NCBI GenBank assembly: GCA_964446585.1
Contig: CAYUPI010000020.1
Span: 1 to 64,000 of the forward strand
Direction: 5' to 3'
DNA: 64,000 nucleotides
Source: CAYUPI01 sp964446585
Lineage (GTDB): Bacteria; Verrucomicrobiota; Verrucomicrobiia; Limisphaerales; UBA8199
The position numbers and the translations under genes are program-made. Within the stretch, counting starts at the first letter, position 1. Each line of letters begins with the position of its first letter. The notes beneath the pieces were generated by a model. The model did no database searches and was not told the DNA's origin. It was given only the letters and a program-made list of their open reading frames with translations. This document shows, one piece after another, positions 52,853 through 60,460 of the stretch.

Positions 52853-53794
52853 TCAGATGGCCAGACCGGAGTCCGGCTTGTTCGATTGCCCTCGGCGCTG
52901 ATACTTGCCCGAAACCTCCTGCAGGAATTTCCTTTCTTCAGGCGAGAGGCTGTCCATCCCGAGTTTGCTTACCTTATCCAAAAGGGTATCGATCTTCAAG
53001 ACTTCGCGCTGGTAGGAGGGCACACCAGGAGACCTTGATTTTCTCATCGACCCTGACCCAAAAAACGAACGAACCGGCAGAAAGAGCGGGTTAATCCACA
53101 AATAAATCAGCAGCAGCGTGGAAGCGACGGCGACAATGAGAAAGATTTTCCAGTTCTCGCGGGCAATCCTGGGCTGCAACGCCGCCGCCACGAACAGCCC
53201 CACAATCGCTCCCCCCAAATGCGCGTCATGGCCGACATTGCCCCGATTGTTGTCCTTCATCGCCAGAAACGACCCGACCATGAACAAAATAGCGTAGAGC
53301 CAACCTGGGATTGCGATTGGCAGAGGAAACTGGGCGATGCTCGCTCCCGGGAAGAGAAGGATGTAGGCGAAGATCAGACCGCAGACACCGCCAGAGGCGC
53401 CGATCGAGCGGTACTCATGATGCCGGTGGACGTAAAGCGAGAGCAGGTCACCGCCGACCACACTACCAAAGTAAATCAGCAGGAATTGTTGGGGGCCGTA
53501 AACGGTTTCGAGTAGCGGGCCAAAGAAATAGAGGCTGACCATGTTCCACAGCAAGTGCCACGCGTTGGCGTGAAGGAACGCTGAGGTTACCAGACGGTAG
53601 TACTCTTTCCAGGCCAGAACCGCCCGGGGATCGAAAATGTATTTCTCCTCGACGGCGCGGCTTCTAAATCCGAGCCAGGAAACAAGGCAAGTCAGTCCGA
53701 TAATCAGCCAGCTCCACAATGCAACCGGTCCATGCATCGCCATGATTGTTGACAGATCGGCAAGCGATTTGTAAACAAAAACCAGTGAAGGCAT
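52853..53794 (-). CDS. Rhomboid intramembrane serine protease with C-terminal extension
   Basis: 313 residues, about seven predicted membrane segments. Active-site Ser134 in GASGGVCGL and His192 in HDAHLGG form the rhomboid dyad; HANAWHLLWNM is the usual loop before it. Rhomboids cleave transmembrane helices of substrate proteins. The soluble C-terminus (KIDTLLDKVSKLGMDSLSPEERKFLQEVS) resembles the DUF6576 tail found on Bacteroidota and Verrucomicrobiota rhomboids. ATG 53794 is used; ATG 53743 would remove the first 17 residues. Transcribed before the FAD/Fe-S dehydrogenase. Confidence 0.9.
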   Translation of the reverse strand: MPSLVFVYKSLADLSTIMAMHGPVALWSWLIIGLTCLVSWLGFRSRAVEEKYIFDPRAVLAWKEYYRLVTSAFLHANAWHLLWNMVSLYFFGPLLETVYGPQQFLLIYFGSVVGGDLLSLYVHRHHEYRSIGASGGVCGLIFAYILLFPGASIAQFPLPIAIPGWLYAILFMVGSFLAMKDNNRGNVGHDAHLGGAIVGLFVAAALQPRIARENWKIFLIVAVASTLLLIYLWINPLFLPVRSFFGSGSMRKSRSPGVPSYQREVLKIDTLLDKVSKLGMDSLSPEERKFLQEVSGKYQRRGQSNKPDSGLAI

Positions 53795-54040
53795 TCCTTG
53801 GTATTCCTAACTACCGGTTCACAATGCTGCTTCAAAGTTTGAGGACGGCCTTTACTCTCTTGAACTCCTGCCACCTGTTTTTCGCACGCTGGAATCTCCC
53901 ACAGAGCCAGTGAAAGAAACCGAACTTAAGCCGATCCGCCCGGGCGCATACGTGCTGTGTGCTGTCAATACCTTTGCGCGTTTCCAAACCGGAACAAAGC
54001 CCGGCCGACTCGAGGCTGACTCTGCGAATCCAGGGTTGCC

Positions 54041-56194
54041 ATGAGAAGTTTCTTGCGCTGGTTGTTGCGGCTGCTCTACCGGTTCCGCGCGTACAACGAG
54101 TCGGTGCTCAGCATTCCTGGTCCGGTTTTGCTGCTCCCTAACCACACTTCATGGTGGGACTGGCTGTTGATCGGGGCCTGTCTGGAGGAAGATTGGCGAT
54201 TCGTGACGTCCCGGGAAGCGGCGGAGGTCAGTTGGCTGCATCGGCGCATCATGGTGAACCGCCGCACGTTTCCGGTGGACATGAATTCTCCTTATTCCGT
54301 CAAGCACATGGCGGAATATTTGCACAAAGGAGGACGGTTGGTGCTCTTCCCGGAGGGCCGTCTATCTCGCACCGGCTGGCTCATGAAGCTGTTCGATGGC
54401 ACGGGGTTTTTGATCTTCAAGACGCGCGCCAAAGTTATCACCGCCTATGTCCGCGGCGCCAAGCGGCTGCCGCTCTCCCCAAATCCAGGTTTGAAACAAT
54501 GGTTTCCACGATTATCTGTTCACTTCAGTCCAGTTTTGGACCCGCCCAGGCTCAGTCACATGAGCGTGAGCGAGTCGCGTGGCCGGCTGACCGAGTGGGT
54601 TTATGACCGGATGGTCCGCCAACAATTCGAAACGGAGATGGAATTTGGCGCCGCGACGATTCCTGCGGCCATCGAGGCAACGGCGCGCCGGAGGGCCAAG
54701 CGGGTAGCATTGCAAGACTCTACGATGCAGGCGCTGAGTTACCGGCGATTGTTGACGGCGGCGCGAGTGCTGGCCGCGCAGTGGTCGAAATGGCCGGCGA
54801 CTGTCGAGCGCCGCGTAGGGGTTTTGCTGCCCAACGTCAACGCGATGCCGGCGACCCTGCTAAGCTTATGGGCGGCGAACAGAATACCTGCGGTCCTGAA
54901 TTATTCGACGGGTCCAAGTGTCCTGCTCGAATGCGCGCAATTGGCTGGAGTGAAACGCATCATCACCTCGCGCGCATTTGTTGACCGGCTGGCACTTGAT
55001 CTGGAGCCGTTTCGATCTGCCGGGATGGAGCCGGTATTCCTGGAAGACGTGCGTGCCGGCATTCCCCGGTGGCAGAAGGTGGCCGCGGCCGCGCGTACCT
55101 TCCTCAGACGGCCGTTGTGCGGTGGGCAATTGGCCTCGGAAGACACAGCGGTCATCCTGTTCACCAGTGGTTCGGAGGGCAGCCCAAAAGCCGTCGAGCT
55201 GTCGCACCGAAACGTCTTGGCCAATGTGCGGCAACTGCTCTCCGTCATGGACTTGCTCGAAACCGATCGTTTCTTCAACACCATGCCGCTGTTTCATAGT
55301 TTCGGCCTGTCCGCCGGGTTGCTTCTGCCACTGATTGAAGGTGCATTTGTCTTTCTCTACGTATCGCCGCTGCATTATCGCATCGTGCCTTCGGCCATTT
55401 ACAATCTCAATTGCACGATTTTCTTCGGAACAAACTCCTTTCTGGCTGGCTACGCCCGGAAGGCGCATCCGTACGATTTCCGCGCTTTGCGCTATCTGTT
55501 TGCCGGTGCCGAAAAACTTCAGGAATCCACGGCGACAATTTGGCAGCAGAGATTCGGCGTCCGGATTTTGGAAGGCTACGGCGCCACCGAATGCAGCCCG
55601 GGCGTAAGCCTGAGCACGCCGATGCGGCAGCGGGCGGGCTCGACGGGCCAATTGCTGCCCGGTATCGAGCACCGGCTCGAGCCGGTCGAAGGCATTGATC
55701 AGGAGTTCGCGGCGGAAGGCCGGAAGTCACAAGTCGGTCGGCTATTTGTGCGCGGACCGAACATCATGCGTGGTTACTTGAATCCGGGCCCCAACGCAGC
55801 CTTCCAGGCCCTCGGCGGATGGTACGACACGGGAGACATTGCCCGGGTGGATGCCGATGGCTACGTTTATATTCTCGGCCGGCTGAAGCGCTTTGCCAAG
55901 ATAAGCGGCGAGATGGTGAGCCTGACGGCGGTGGAGGACGCGTTGGGGAGTGCATTTCCACAATACGGTCTGAAATTTTCCGCAGCCGTCATCGCCAGGC
56001 CGGATGAAGCGAGGGGCGAAAAGTTGATCGCTGTCACGAACGAAGCGAAACTTACTTTGGACCAGGTGCGCGAGGCTATTCGAACGCGCGGCCTGAGCAA
56101 CCTGGCGGCCCCGCGCGAAGTCAAATTCCTGCACGAGCTTCCGCGTCTCGGCTCGGGCAAGATCAATCATCGCGAACTGGAGAAGATGGTTTGA
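54041..56194 (+). CDS. aas: Aas-like lysophospholipid acyltransferase / acyl-ACP (acyl-CoA) synthetase fusion
   Basis: 717 residues, almost the length of E. coli Aas (719). The N-terminal PlsC domain has NHTSWWD (His35, Asp40) and LFPEGRLSRTG. The C-terminal AMP-forming ligase starts near residue 205, with ILFTSGSEGSPKAVELSH (P-loop), EGYGATECSPGV (A5), WYDTGDIARVDADGYVYILGR (A8) and a terminal Lys in LPRLGSGKINHRE. Such proteins reacylate 2-lysophospholipids with fatty acid activated on the same chain, at the inner membrane. No lplT transporter adjoins. The next gene, an alpha/beta hydrolase, overlaps or nearly overlaps its stop. Confidence 0.88.
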   Translation: MRSFLRWLLRLLYRFRAYNESVLSIPGPVLLLPNHTSWWDWLLIGACLEEDWRFVTSREAAEVSWLHRRIMVNRRTFPVDMNSPYSVKHMAEYLHKGGRLVLFPEGRLSRTGWLMKLFDGTGFLIFKTRAKVITAYVRGAKRLPLSPNPGLKQWFPRLSVHFSPVLDPPRLSHMSVSESRGRLTEWVYDRMVRQQFETEMEFGAATIPAAIEATARRRAKRVALQDSTMQALSYRRLLTAARVLAAQWSKWPATVERRVGVLLPNVNAMPATLLSLWAANRIPAVLNYSTGPSVLLECAQLAGVKRIITSRAFVDRLALDLEPFRSAGMEPVFLEDVRAGIPRWQKVAAAARTFLRRPLCGGQLASEDTAVILFTSGSEGSPKAVELSHRNVLANVRQLLSVMDLLETDRFFNTMPLFHSFGLSAGLLLPLIEGAFVFLYVSPLHYRIVPSAIYNLNCTIFFGTNSFLAGYARKAHPYDFRALRYLFAGAEKLQESTATIWQQRFGVRILEGYGATECSPGVSLSTPMRQRAGSTGQLLPGIEHRLEPVEGIDQEFAAEGRKSQVGRLFVRGPNIMRGYLNPGPNAAFQALGGWYDTGDIARVDADGYVYILGRLKRFAKISGEMVSLTAVEDALGSAFPQYGLKFSAAVIARPDEARGEKLIAVTNEAKLTLDQVREAIRTRGLSNLAAPREVKFLHELPRLGSGKINHRELEKMV

Positions 56195-57015
56195 TTCAGC
56201 CGCATTCTCAGACCTCATCCTCACCGCTCGTGTCAATGTCTGAAGATGTGCGAGTTCGAGTCCACGGCCCAGACTCGCTGCCGACGCTGATTTACCTGCC
56301 TGGCATCCACGGGAATTGGATGCTTATTGGCGGATTCCGGCGCGCGCTGGCCAATCGCGTTCGATTCGTCGAGGTCGGCTACCCAAGCACGTTCACCTGG
56401 TCCCTGGATGATCACGCGGCGGCGGTGGAGGCGGCGCTGGAAAGACACGGAGTCAGCAGTGGCTGGCTCCTTGGAGAGTCCTTCAGTTCGCAGGTGCTCT
56501 GGCCCATGGTCGCCCGCGGCAAATTTCAGGTTCATGGCATCGTTCTCGCCGGCGGATTCGTCCAACATCCTCTTCGCTGGGAGGTGCGCGTGGCACAAAA
56601 AATCAGCGATGACATTTCGTTTTCCCTACTCACGCGCATCCTTTTAGGTTATGCTCGCGTCAGCCGGTTCCGATTCCGCCGCTCGCCTGAGACCTATCGC
56701 GAAATTCGGGATTTCGTCGATGGGTTGACCCGGCAAGACCTGGACGCTGCCAAGCATCGCCTGCGCTTGATTGCAAGGAACGATCCGTCCACAGTTGTGC
56801 GGCAACTGGCGGTGCCCGTTTATGCGTTGACTGGATTGTTTGACCCAGTCGTGCCCTGGTTTTTCGTTCGCGGCTGGCTGAAACGTAATTGCCCAGCCCT
56901 GCGGGAGTACCGGATTATCTGGCGCGCCGATCACAACGTCCTAGGTACCGCGCCGGATTTGGCGGCAAAGCACGTTCTGAGATGGATGAACCAGGCGCGA
57001 CCGAAACTCGAATGA
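56191..57015 (+). CDS. Alpha/beta hydrolase
   Basis: 274 residues from TTG 56191, which overlaps the aas stop codon; ATG 56236 (MSEDVRVRVHG) is an alternative giving 259 residues. Alpha/beta-hydrolase signs: IYLPGIHGNW (oxyanion region), LLGESFSSQ with nucleophile Ser, LTGLFDPVVPW with the acid and RADHNVLG with the His. Location after the acyltransferase/ligase suggests an ester or thioester substrate, inferred from context only. The last codons and stop lie in a type E repeat (57002-57040). Confidence 0.78.
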   Translation: MIQPHSQTSSSPLVSMSEDVRVRVHGPDSLPTLIYLPGIHGNWMLIGGFRRALANRVRFVEVGYPSTFTWSLDDHAAAVEAALERHGVSSGWLLGESFSSQVLWPMVARGKFQVHGIVLAGGFVQHPLRWEVRVAQKISDDISFSLLTRILLGYARVSRFRFRRSPETYREIRDFVDGLTRQDLDAAKHRLRLIARNDPSTVVRQLAVPVYALTGLFDPVVPWFFVRGWLKRNCPALREYRIIWRADHNVLGTAPDLAAKHVLRWMNQARPKLE

Positions 57016-57040
57016 CGGATTCGCATTATTTCGAGTTTCG
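57002..57040. repeat. Small type E hairpin at a gene end
   Basis: Ten-base perfect arms at 57002-57011 and 57031-57040 (cgaaactcga and its inverse). The left arm includes the last codons (Lys-Leu-Glu) and leads to the TGA stop of the alpha/beta hydrolase gene. The arms share their core with 19241-19345. Confidence 0.75.
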
Positions 57041-57116
57041 TCATTCATCACTGGTGATTACCCCTCTACCTCCTCCGCGGTTGCCGCGGGAGCGCTTCGC
57101 GGTATAATGAGGCGAT

Positions 57117-57383
57117 ATGACACGCCAGCAGGTTCTGGATCTTTACTTCATGGACGCCCGCAGCAAGCTGATCGATCTGGCCGCCTTTATCGACCGCGTC
57201 GAGCGCGCCGGGGGAAAAGAAGATTTCAGGATGGCCGCCTTGCGCCGGGCCCTCCCGCGTCTGGAGCAGGCTAAACCAGACAAAGCCAAGCAAGTGTTAG
57301 TAATCCTGAGCGATCCCACATCCGATCCGATCCCGAGTGCAACGACCAAAGCGGCGTGTGGCGCCTGGCCTGGCCATGAGTGA
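57117..57383 (+). CDS. Small conserved-looking protein upstream of eboB
   Basis: 88 residues from ATG 57117. Mostly helical (MTRQQVLDLYFMDARSKLIDLAAFIDRVERA) with a conserved-looking tail DPTSDPIPSATTKAACGAWPGHE. I recognise no catalytic domain. It ends 45 bp before the EboB-like gene; from context it may belong to the same conserved pair. Confidence 0.65.
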   Translation: MTRQQVLDLYFMDARSKLIDLAAFIDRVERAGGKEDFRMAALRRALPRLEQAKPDKAKQVLVILSDPTSDPIPSATTKAACGAWPGHE

Positions 57384-57393
57384 TTCGAACGGA

Positions 57394-57420
57394 TCACGCA
57401 TCACGCATCACGTATTACGC
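57394..57420. repeat. 7-bp tandem repeat before eboB
   Basis: tcacgca units followed by cgtattacgc, the same 7-base repeat found inside uvrA at 45133-45160. It is directly upstream of the EboB-like start codon. Confidence 0.75.
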
Positions 57421-57428
57421 CTCGCGCC

Positions 57429-58232
57429 ATGAAATACATCGAGCCGCACGCGCACATGGTCAGTCGCGTCACAGACGATTATCTGAAACTTGCGATGGCC
57501 GGATGCCAGGCCGTGTGCGAGCCGGCATTCTGGGCCGGGTTCGACCGAAGTTCGGTGGCGGGTTTTTACGATTACTTTTGTCAGCTCACCGAGCACGAAC
57601 CCAAGCGCGCCGCGAAGTTCGGTTTGGCGCATTTTTGCTGGCTGTGCATCAATCCGAAAGAATCCGAGGACGTGAAGCTGGCGGAAGAAGTTATCGAAAT
57701 CATTCCCAAGTTCCTGGGCCGTCCGAACGTCCTGGGCATTGGCGAGATCGGTCTGAACAAGAACTCACGAAACGAACTGAAAGTCCTCGAACGCCACGTT
57801 GATTTGGCGGCGCGCCACAACCAACTGATCCTGGTCCACACCCCCCACTTGGAAGATAAGCTAAAAGGCACACGCCTGATCCGCGACGTCCTCAAGGACG
57901 ATAAACGAATTCGTCCGGAACGCGTGATCATCGATCATGTCGAGGAACACACGATTGAGCTGGTGCTCGAGGCCGGGTTTTGGGCGGGCATGACACTTTA
58001 TCCAGAATCCAAGTGCACGCCTGCGCGAGCAATCGATATGGTCGAGCGTTACGGGCCGGAGCGGCTCTGGATGAACAGCGCCTGCGATTGGGGAGTCAGC
58101 GATCCGCTAGCGGTGCCGAAAACCGTGCTCGAAATGGCGAAGCGCGGTCATCCGACCGAGGCCATCGAGAAGCTCGTGTTCCAAAACCCGCGAGGGTTTC
58201 TCGGCCAGTGCCCCAATTTCAGGCTTGCTTGA
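57429..58232 (+). CDS. eboB: EboB-like TatD-family metal-dependent hydrolase
   Basis: 267 residues, cytoplasmic. Distinct TatD branch: MKYIEPHAHMVSRVTDDY (metal HAH), CQAVCEPAFWAGFDR, GIGEIGLNKNSRNE (Glu), LVHTPHLEDK (His), VIIDHVEEH (His) and NSACDWGVSDPLAV (Asp). This pattern matches EboB of the eboABCDEF cluster, which is needed to move scytonemin precursors or similar compounds in cyanobacteria and is found in scattered phyla. The other ebo genes (UbiA-like eboC, dehydroquinate-synthase-like eboD, isomerase eboE, phosphatase eboF) are not here. The role in this organism is open. Confidence 0.82.
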   Translation: MKYIEPHAHMVSRVTDDYLKLAMAGCQAVCEPAFWAGFDRSSVAGFYDYFCQLTEHEPKRAAKFGLAHFCWLCINPKESEDVKLAEEVIEIIPKFLGRPNVLGIGEIGLNKNSRNELKVLERHVDLAARHNQLILVHTPHLEDKLKGTRLIRDVLKDDKRIRPERVIIDHVEEHTIELVLEAGFWAGMTLYPESKCTPARAIDMVERYGPERLWMNSACDWGVSDPLAVPKTVLEMAKRGHPTEAIEKLVFQNPRGFLGQCPNFRLA

Positions 58233-58259
58233 GCCTTTCTCCAGGTCTAGCCGGCTCCG

Positions 58260-58736
58260 TTACCGGACTATAGCGCCGTTGGCTGCCGGAACGGCCTTCG
58301 GCCGTAGCACGCGACCGTACTCACACGATAGCAGCGGTTCGGAAGGGTGGAGCGCGTCGGGCTGGGAGACGGGTGCCCGGAATTTCCACAGCTTTCTAGG
58401 CGGAACGCCGATCAAGCAATCCGAAGTGCTTCCAACCGGCAATCCAGCTTGTCCGTAGAGAATAAATTCGATGCGCACCCAATCCAAATGCTTGGAGGAT
58501 TTGTTTTCCACCACTCCCTCCAGAAGGCGCGCGCCATAGGAACTCATGGCCCACTTGGTTTCCCGGGCCTCCAACACGTATTGATCCTCGGAGTACGGCG
58601 CTTGCAGCCCGGGGATGAACAGGACCGTCTCCATGCCACAGCTAAAACAATTCACGGCCTCGCCGGCGCGCTCGATGTGAAAGCGAAGAGGGGTGCCACA
58701 AAAATTACAATAACAGTTCATGCCCGGCGGTTGCAT
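58260..58736 (-). CDS. Zinc-ribbon protein with FxLyD-like domain
   Basis: 158 residues from ATG 58736 (GTG 58742 adds two; ATG 58721 removes five). The N-terminus has CNFCGTP and CFSCGME, a four-cysteine zinc ribbon typical of bacterial proteins that start with a metal-binding head. A beta-sandwich then follows, similar to FxLyD domains (LLEGVVENKSSKHLDWVRIEFILYGQAG). There is no membrane segment. Function unknown. It is convergent with eboB. Confidence 0.68.
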   Translation of the reverse strand: MQPPGMNCYCNFCGTPLRFHIERAGEAVNCFSCGMETVLFIPGLQAPYSEDQYVLEARETKWAMSSYGARLLEGVVENKSSKHLDWVRIEFILYGQAGLPVGSTSDCLIGVPPRKLWKFRAPVSQPDALHPSEPLLSCEYGRVLRPKAVPAANGAIVR

Positions 58737-58744
58737 AACCACTA

Positions 58745-59074
58745 ATCTTCTCTGCTTTGCCTCACCATTTTCCGTCGTGGCGCGCGCTCTGCCGGAAGAG
58801 GTCTCCCGTTAAGGCGTGCCAATTATGTTTTACTCGGAAGAAGAAAAACTCGCAACCGGGGCGTGCCTGAAAGTAGTCCCGGGGAAATCCTGATCCGGCG
58901 ACTTCTGGCCCTTCATTAACAGCGGGTCCCGAAGATCCCTTAGAGTATGATCGCCAGGGTGGGTTGCCGGGCTCAGGGCCCAGAGCTACTCACGCTTCAC
59001 GAGATGGGCTCCTACAACAGGCAGCGGCTGGCCGGCGCATTGACATTTCGGCACACGACACTCAGACTCTGCCG
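58745..59074. other. Spacer upstream of the PHP gene
   Basis: 330 bp between divergent genes. No gene or tRNA seen. Near 58985-59020 a stretch resembles intergenic repeat DNA (cacgcttcacgagatgggctcctac). Promoters are expected but not recognisable. Confidence 0.4.
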
Positions 59075-60460
59075 ATGGGTCAAAAAATTTCGTTCATGCA
59101 ATTTCTCCGCCGGACTCTGAGCGTCTCGGGCCTGATTTGCCTGACCGCCGCGGGCGTCGCGGCTGAGACCAATCAACCGCCTGCGCGGAAGTATTCCAAC
59201 GTCGAGCGGCTCGCATTGCGACGGCTCAAGGCTACGCACGAAGAGGTGATGAAATTGCGCGCGCAGCGCGCTCGGATCGCATCGCTGCCCGGCTTGCACG
59301 ACTACCGTTGCATTCTTCACGCGCACGCCGAGGATTCCGATCACACCGGCGGCACGCTGCCTGAAATGCTCGCGGACGCGAAAAAGGCCGGTATTAGCGC
59401 CATTCTGCTCACCGATCATTTCCGGCCGCCGCGTGATTTCATTGATGGCCGCTGGCGAGGGCTCAAAGATGGTGTGCTGTTCATTCCAGGTTCTGAAATC
59501 CGCGGCTGCCTCCTCTATCCGGAAAAGTCCGTTCTCGACAAAATGGAGAAGCCATTCCCGGAATTATTGAAGGCAGTGACCGTCGGCGACGGAATGATCT
59601 TTCTATCGCACGTTGAAGAGCGCGTTGACCATCCCATGGATGGTTTGACCGGGCTGGAAATCTGCAATCGCCACTACGACGCGAAAAAGGACATGGCTTC
59701 GCTCTTCGCGCTGGCGGGAAAGCTGACCGACCCGAAACAACTGCCCGACCTCGAGGAAGCGGTGCGGCTCTACCCCGACGAGCTGCTTGCCTTTCAATGC
59801 GGCTACCCGCAGGTCTATATGGACAAGTGGGATGCGGGAACGAAAATGTTCCGGCTGACGGGTGTCGCGGCAAACGATTGTCACCACAACCAGGTTTTCA
59901 TCGTGAAAATGGCGGACGAGGAGACGGTCCTGCTGGGCACGGTCGTGGACAAAGATGAGGGGATGCGCAAGGTCACCGCCGGCTCGCGACCCCGTATCAA
60001 AGAAATGACCAAGGGCCACAAGTCGGGCGACATCCTGGTACGAGTGGACATTGATCCGTATGAACGCTCCTTCTGGGACAGCAGCACCCACGTTCTCGCG
60101 CCCAAACTTGATGAGCCGACGATTCGCGCCGCTCTCAAAGCTGGGCACGCTTACGTCGCATTTGATTGGATGTGCGAAGCGACCGGCTTCCGGTTTGAAG
60201 CACTCGGCGCGAATGGCAAGTCATCCGGGATCATGGGTGACGAAGTGAAATATGTAGATGGCCTGAAGCTCACCGCGCAATTCCCGGTGCCCTGCCAGAC
60301 CCGCCTACTCCGCCACGGTGTGCAAGTGGCGGAAACCGCAGGCAAGGATCGCGCTGAATTCTCCGTCAAAGAACCCGGCGTGTATCGCCTCGAAGCCTGG
60401 CTGAAGCTGGACGATGAACCGCGACCGTGGATTTTTGCAAACCCTATCTATGTCCGTTAG
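59075..60460 (+). CDS. Secreted PHP-domain (phosphoesterase-like) protein
   Basis: 461 residues from ATG 59075, chosen for the signal peptide (MQFLRRTLSVSGLICLTAAGVAAE begins shortly after); the frame extends 37 codons further upstream. The PHP metal site is visible: CILHAHAEDSDHTGG (HxH and further His), LTDHFRPP (Asp-His), FIPGSEI (Glu), FLSHVEER (His) and AANDCHHN (Asp/His). PHP domains hydrolyse phosphoesters, as in histidinol phosphatase or polymerase exonucleases. Exported members in this phylum are common but uncharacterised. A C-terminal beta-rich tail ends FANPIYVR. It overlaps the GH127 start by 11 bp and is probably co-transcribed with it. Confidence 0.82.
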   Translation: MGQKISFMQFLRRTLSVSGLICLTAAGVAAETNQPPARKYSNVERLALRRLKATHEEVMKLRAQRARIASLPGLHDYRCILHAHAEDSDHTGGTLPEMLADAKKAGISAILLTDHFRPPRDFIDGRWRGLKDGVLFIPGSEIRGCLLYPEKSVLDKMEKPFPELLKAVTVGDGMIFLSHVEERVDHPMDGLTGLEICNRHYDAKKDMASLFALAGKLTDPKQLPDLEEAVRLYPDELLAFQCGYPQVYMDKWDAGTKMFRLTGVAANDCHHNQVFIVKMADEETVLLGTVVDKDEGMRKVTAGSRPRIKEMTKGHKSGDILVRVDIDPYERSFWDSSTHVLAPKLDEPTIRAALKAGHAYVAFDWMCEATGFRFEALGANGKSSGIMGDEVKYVDGLKLTAQFPVPCQTRLLRHGVQVAETAGKDRAEFSVKEPGVYRLEAWLKLDDEPRPWIFANPIYVR

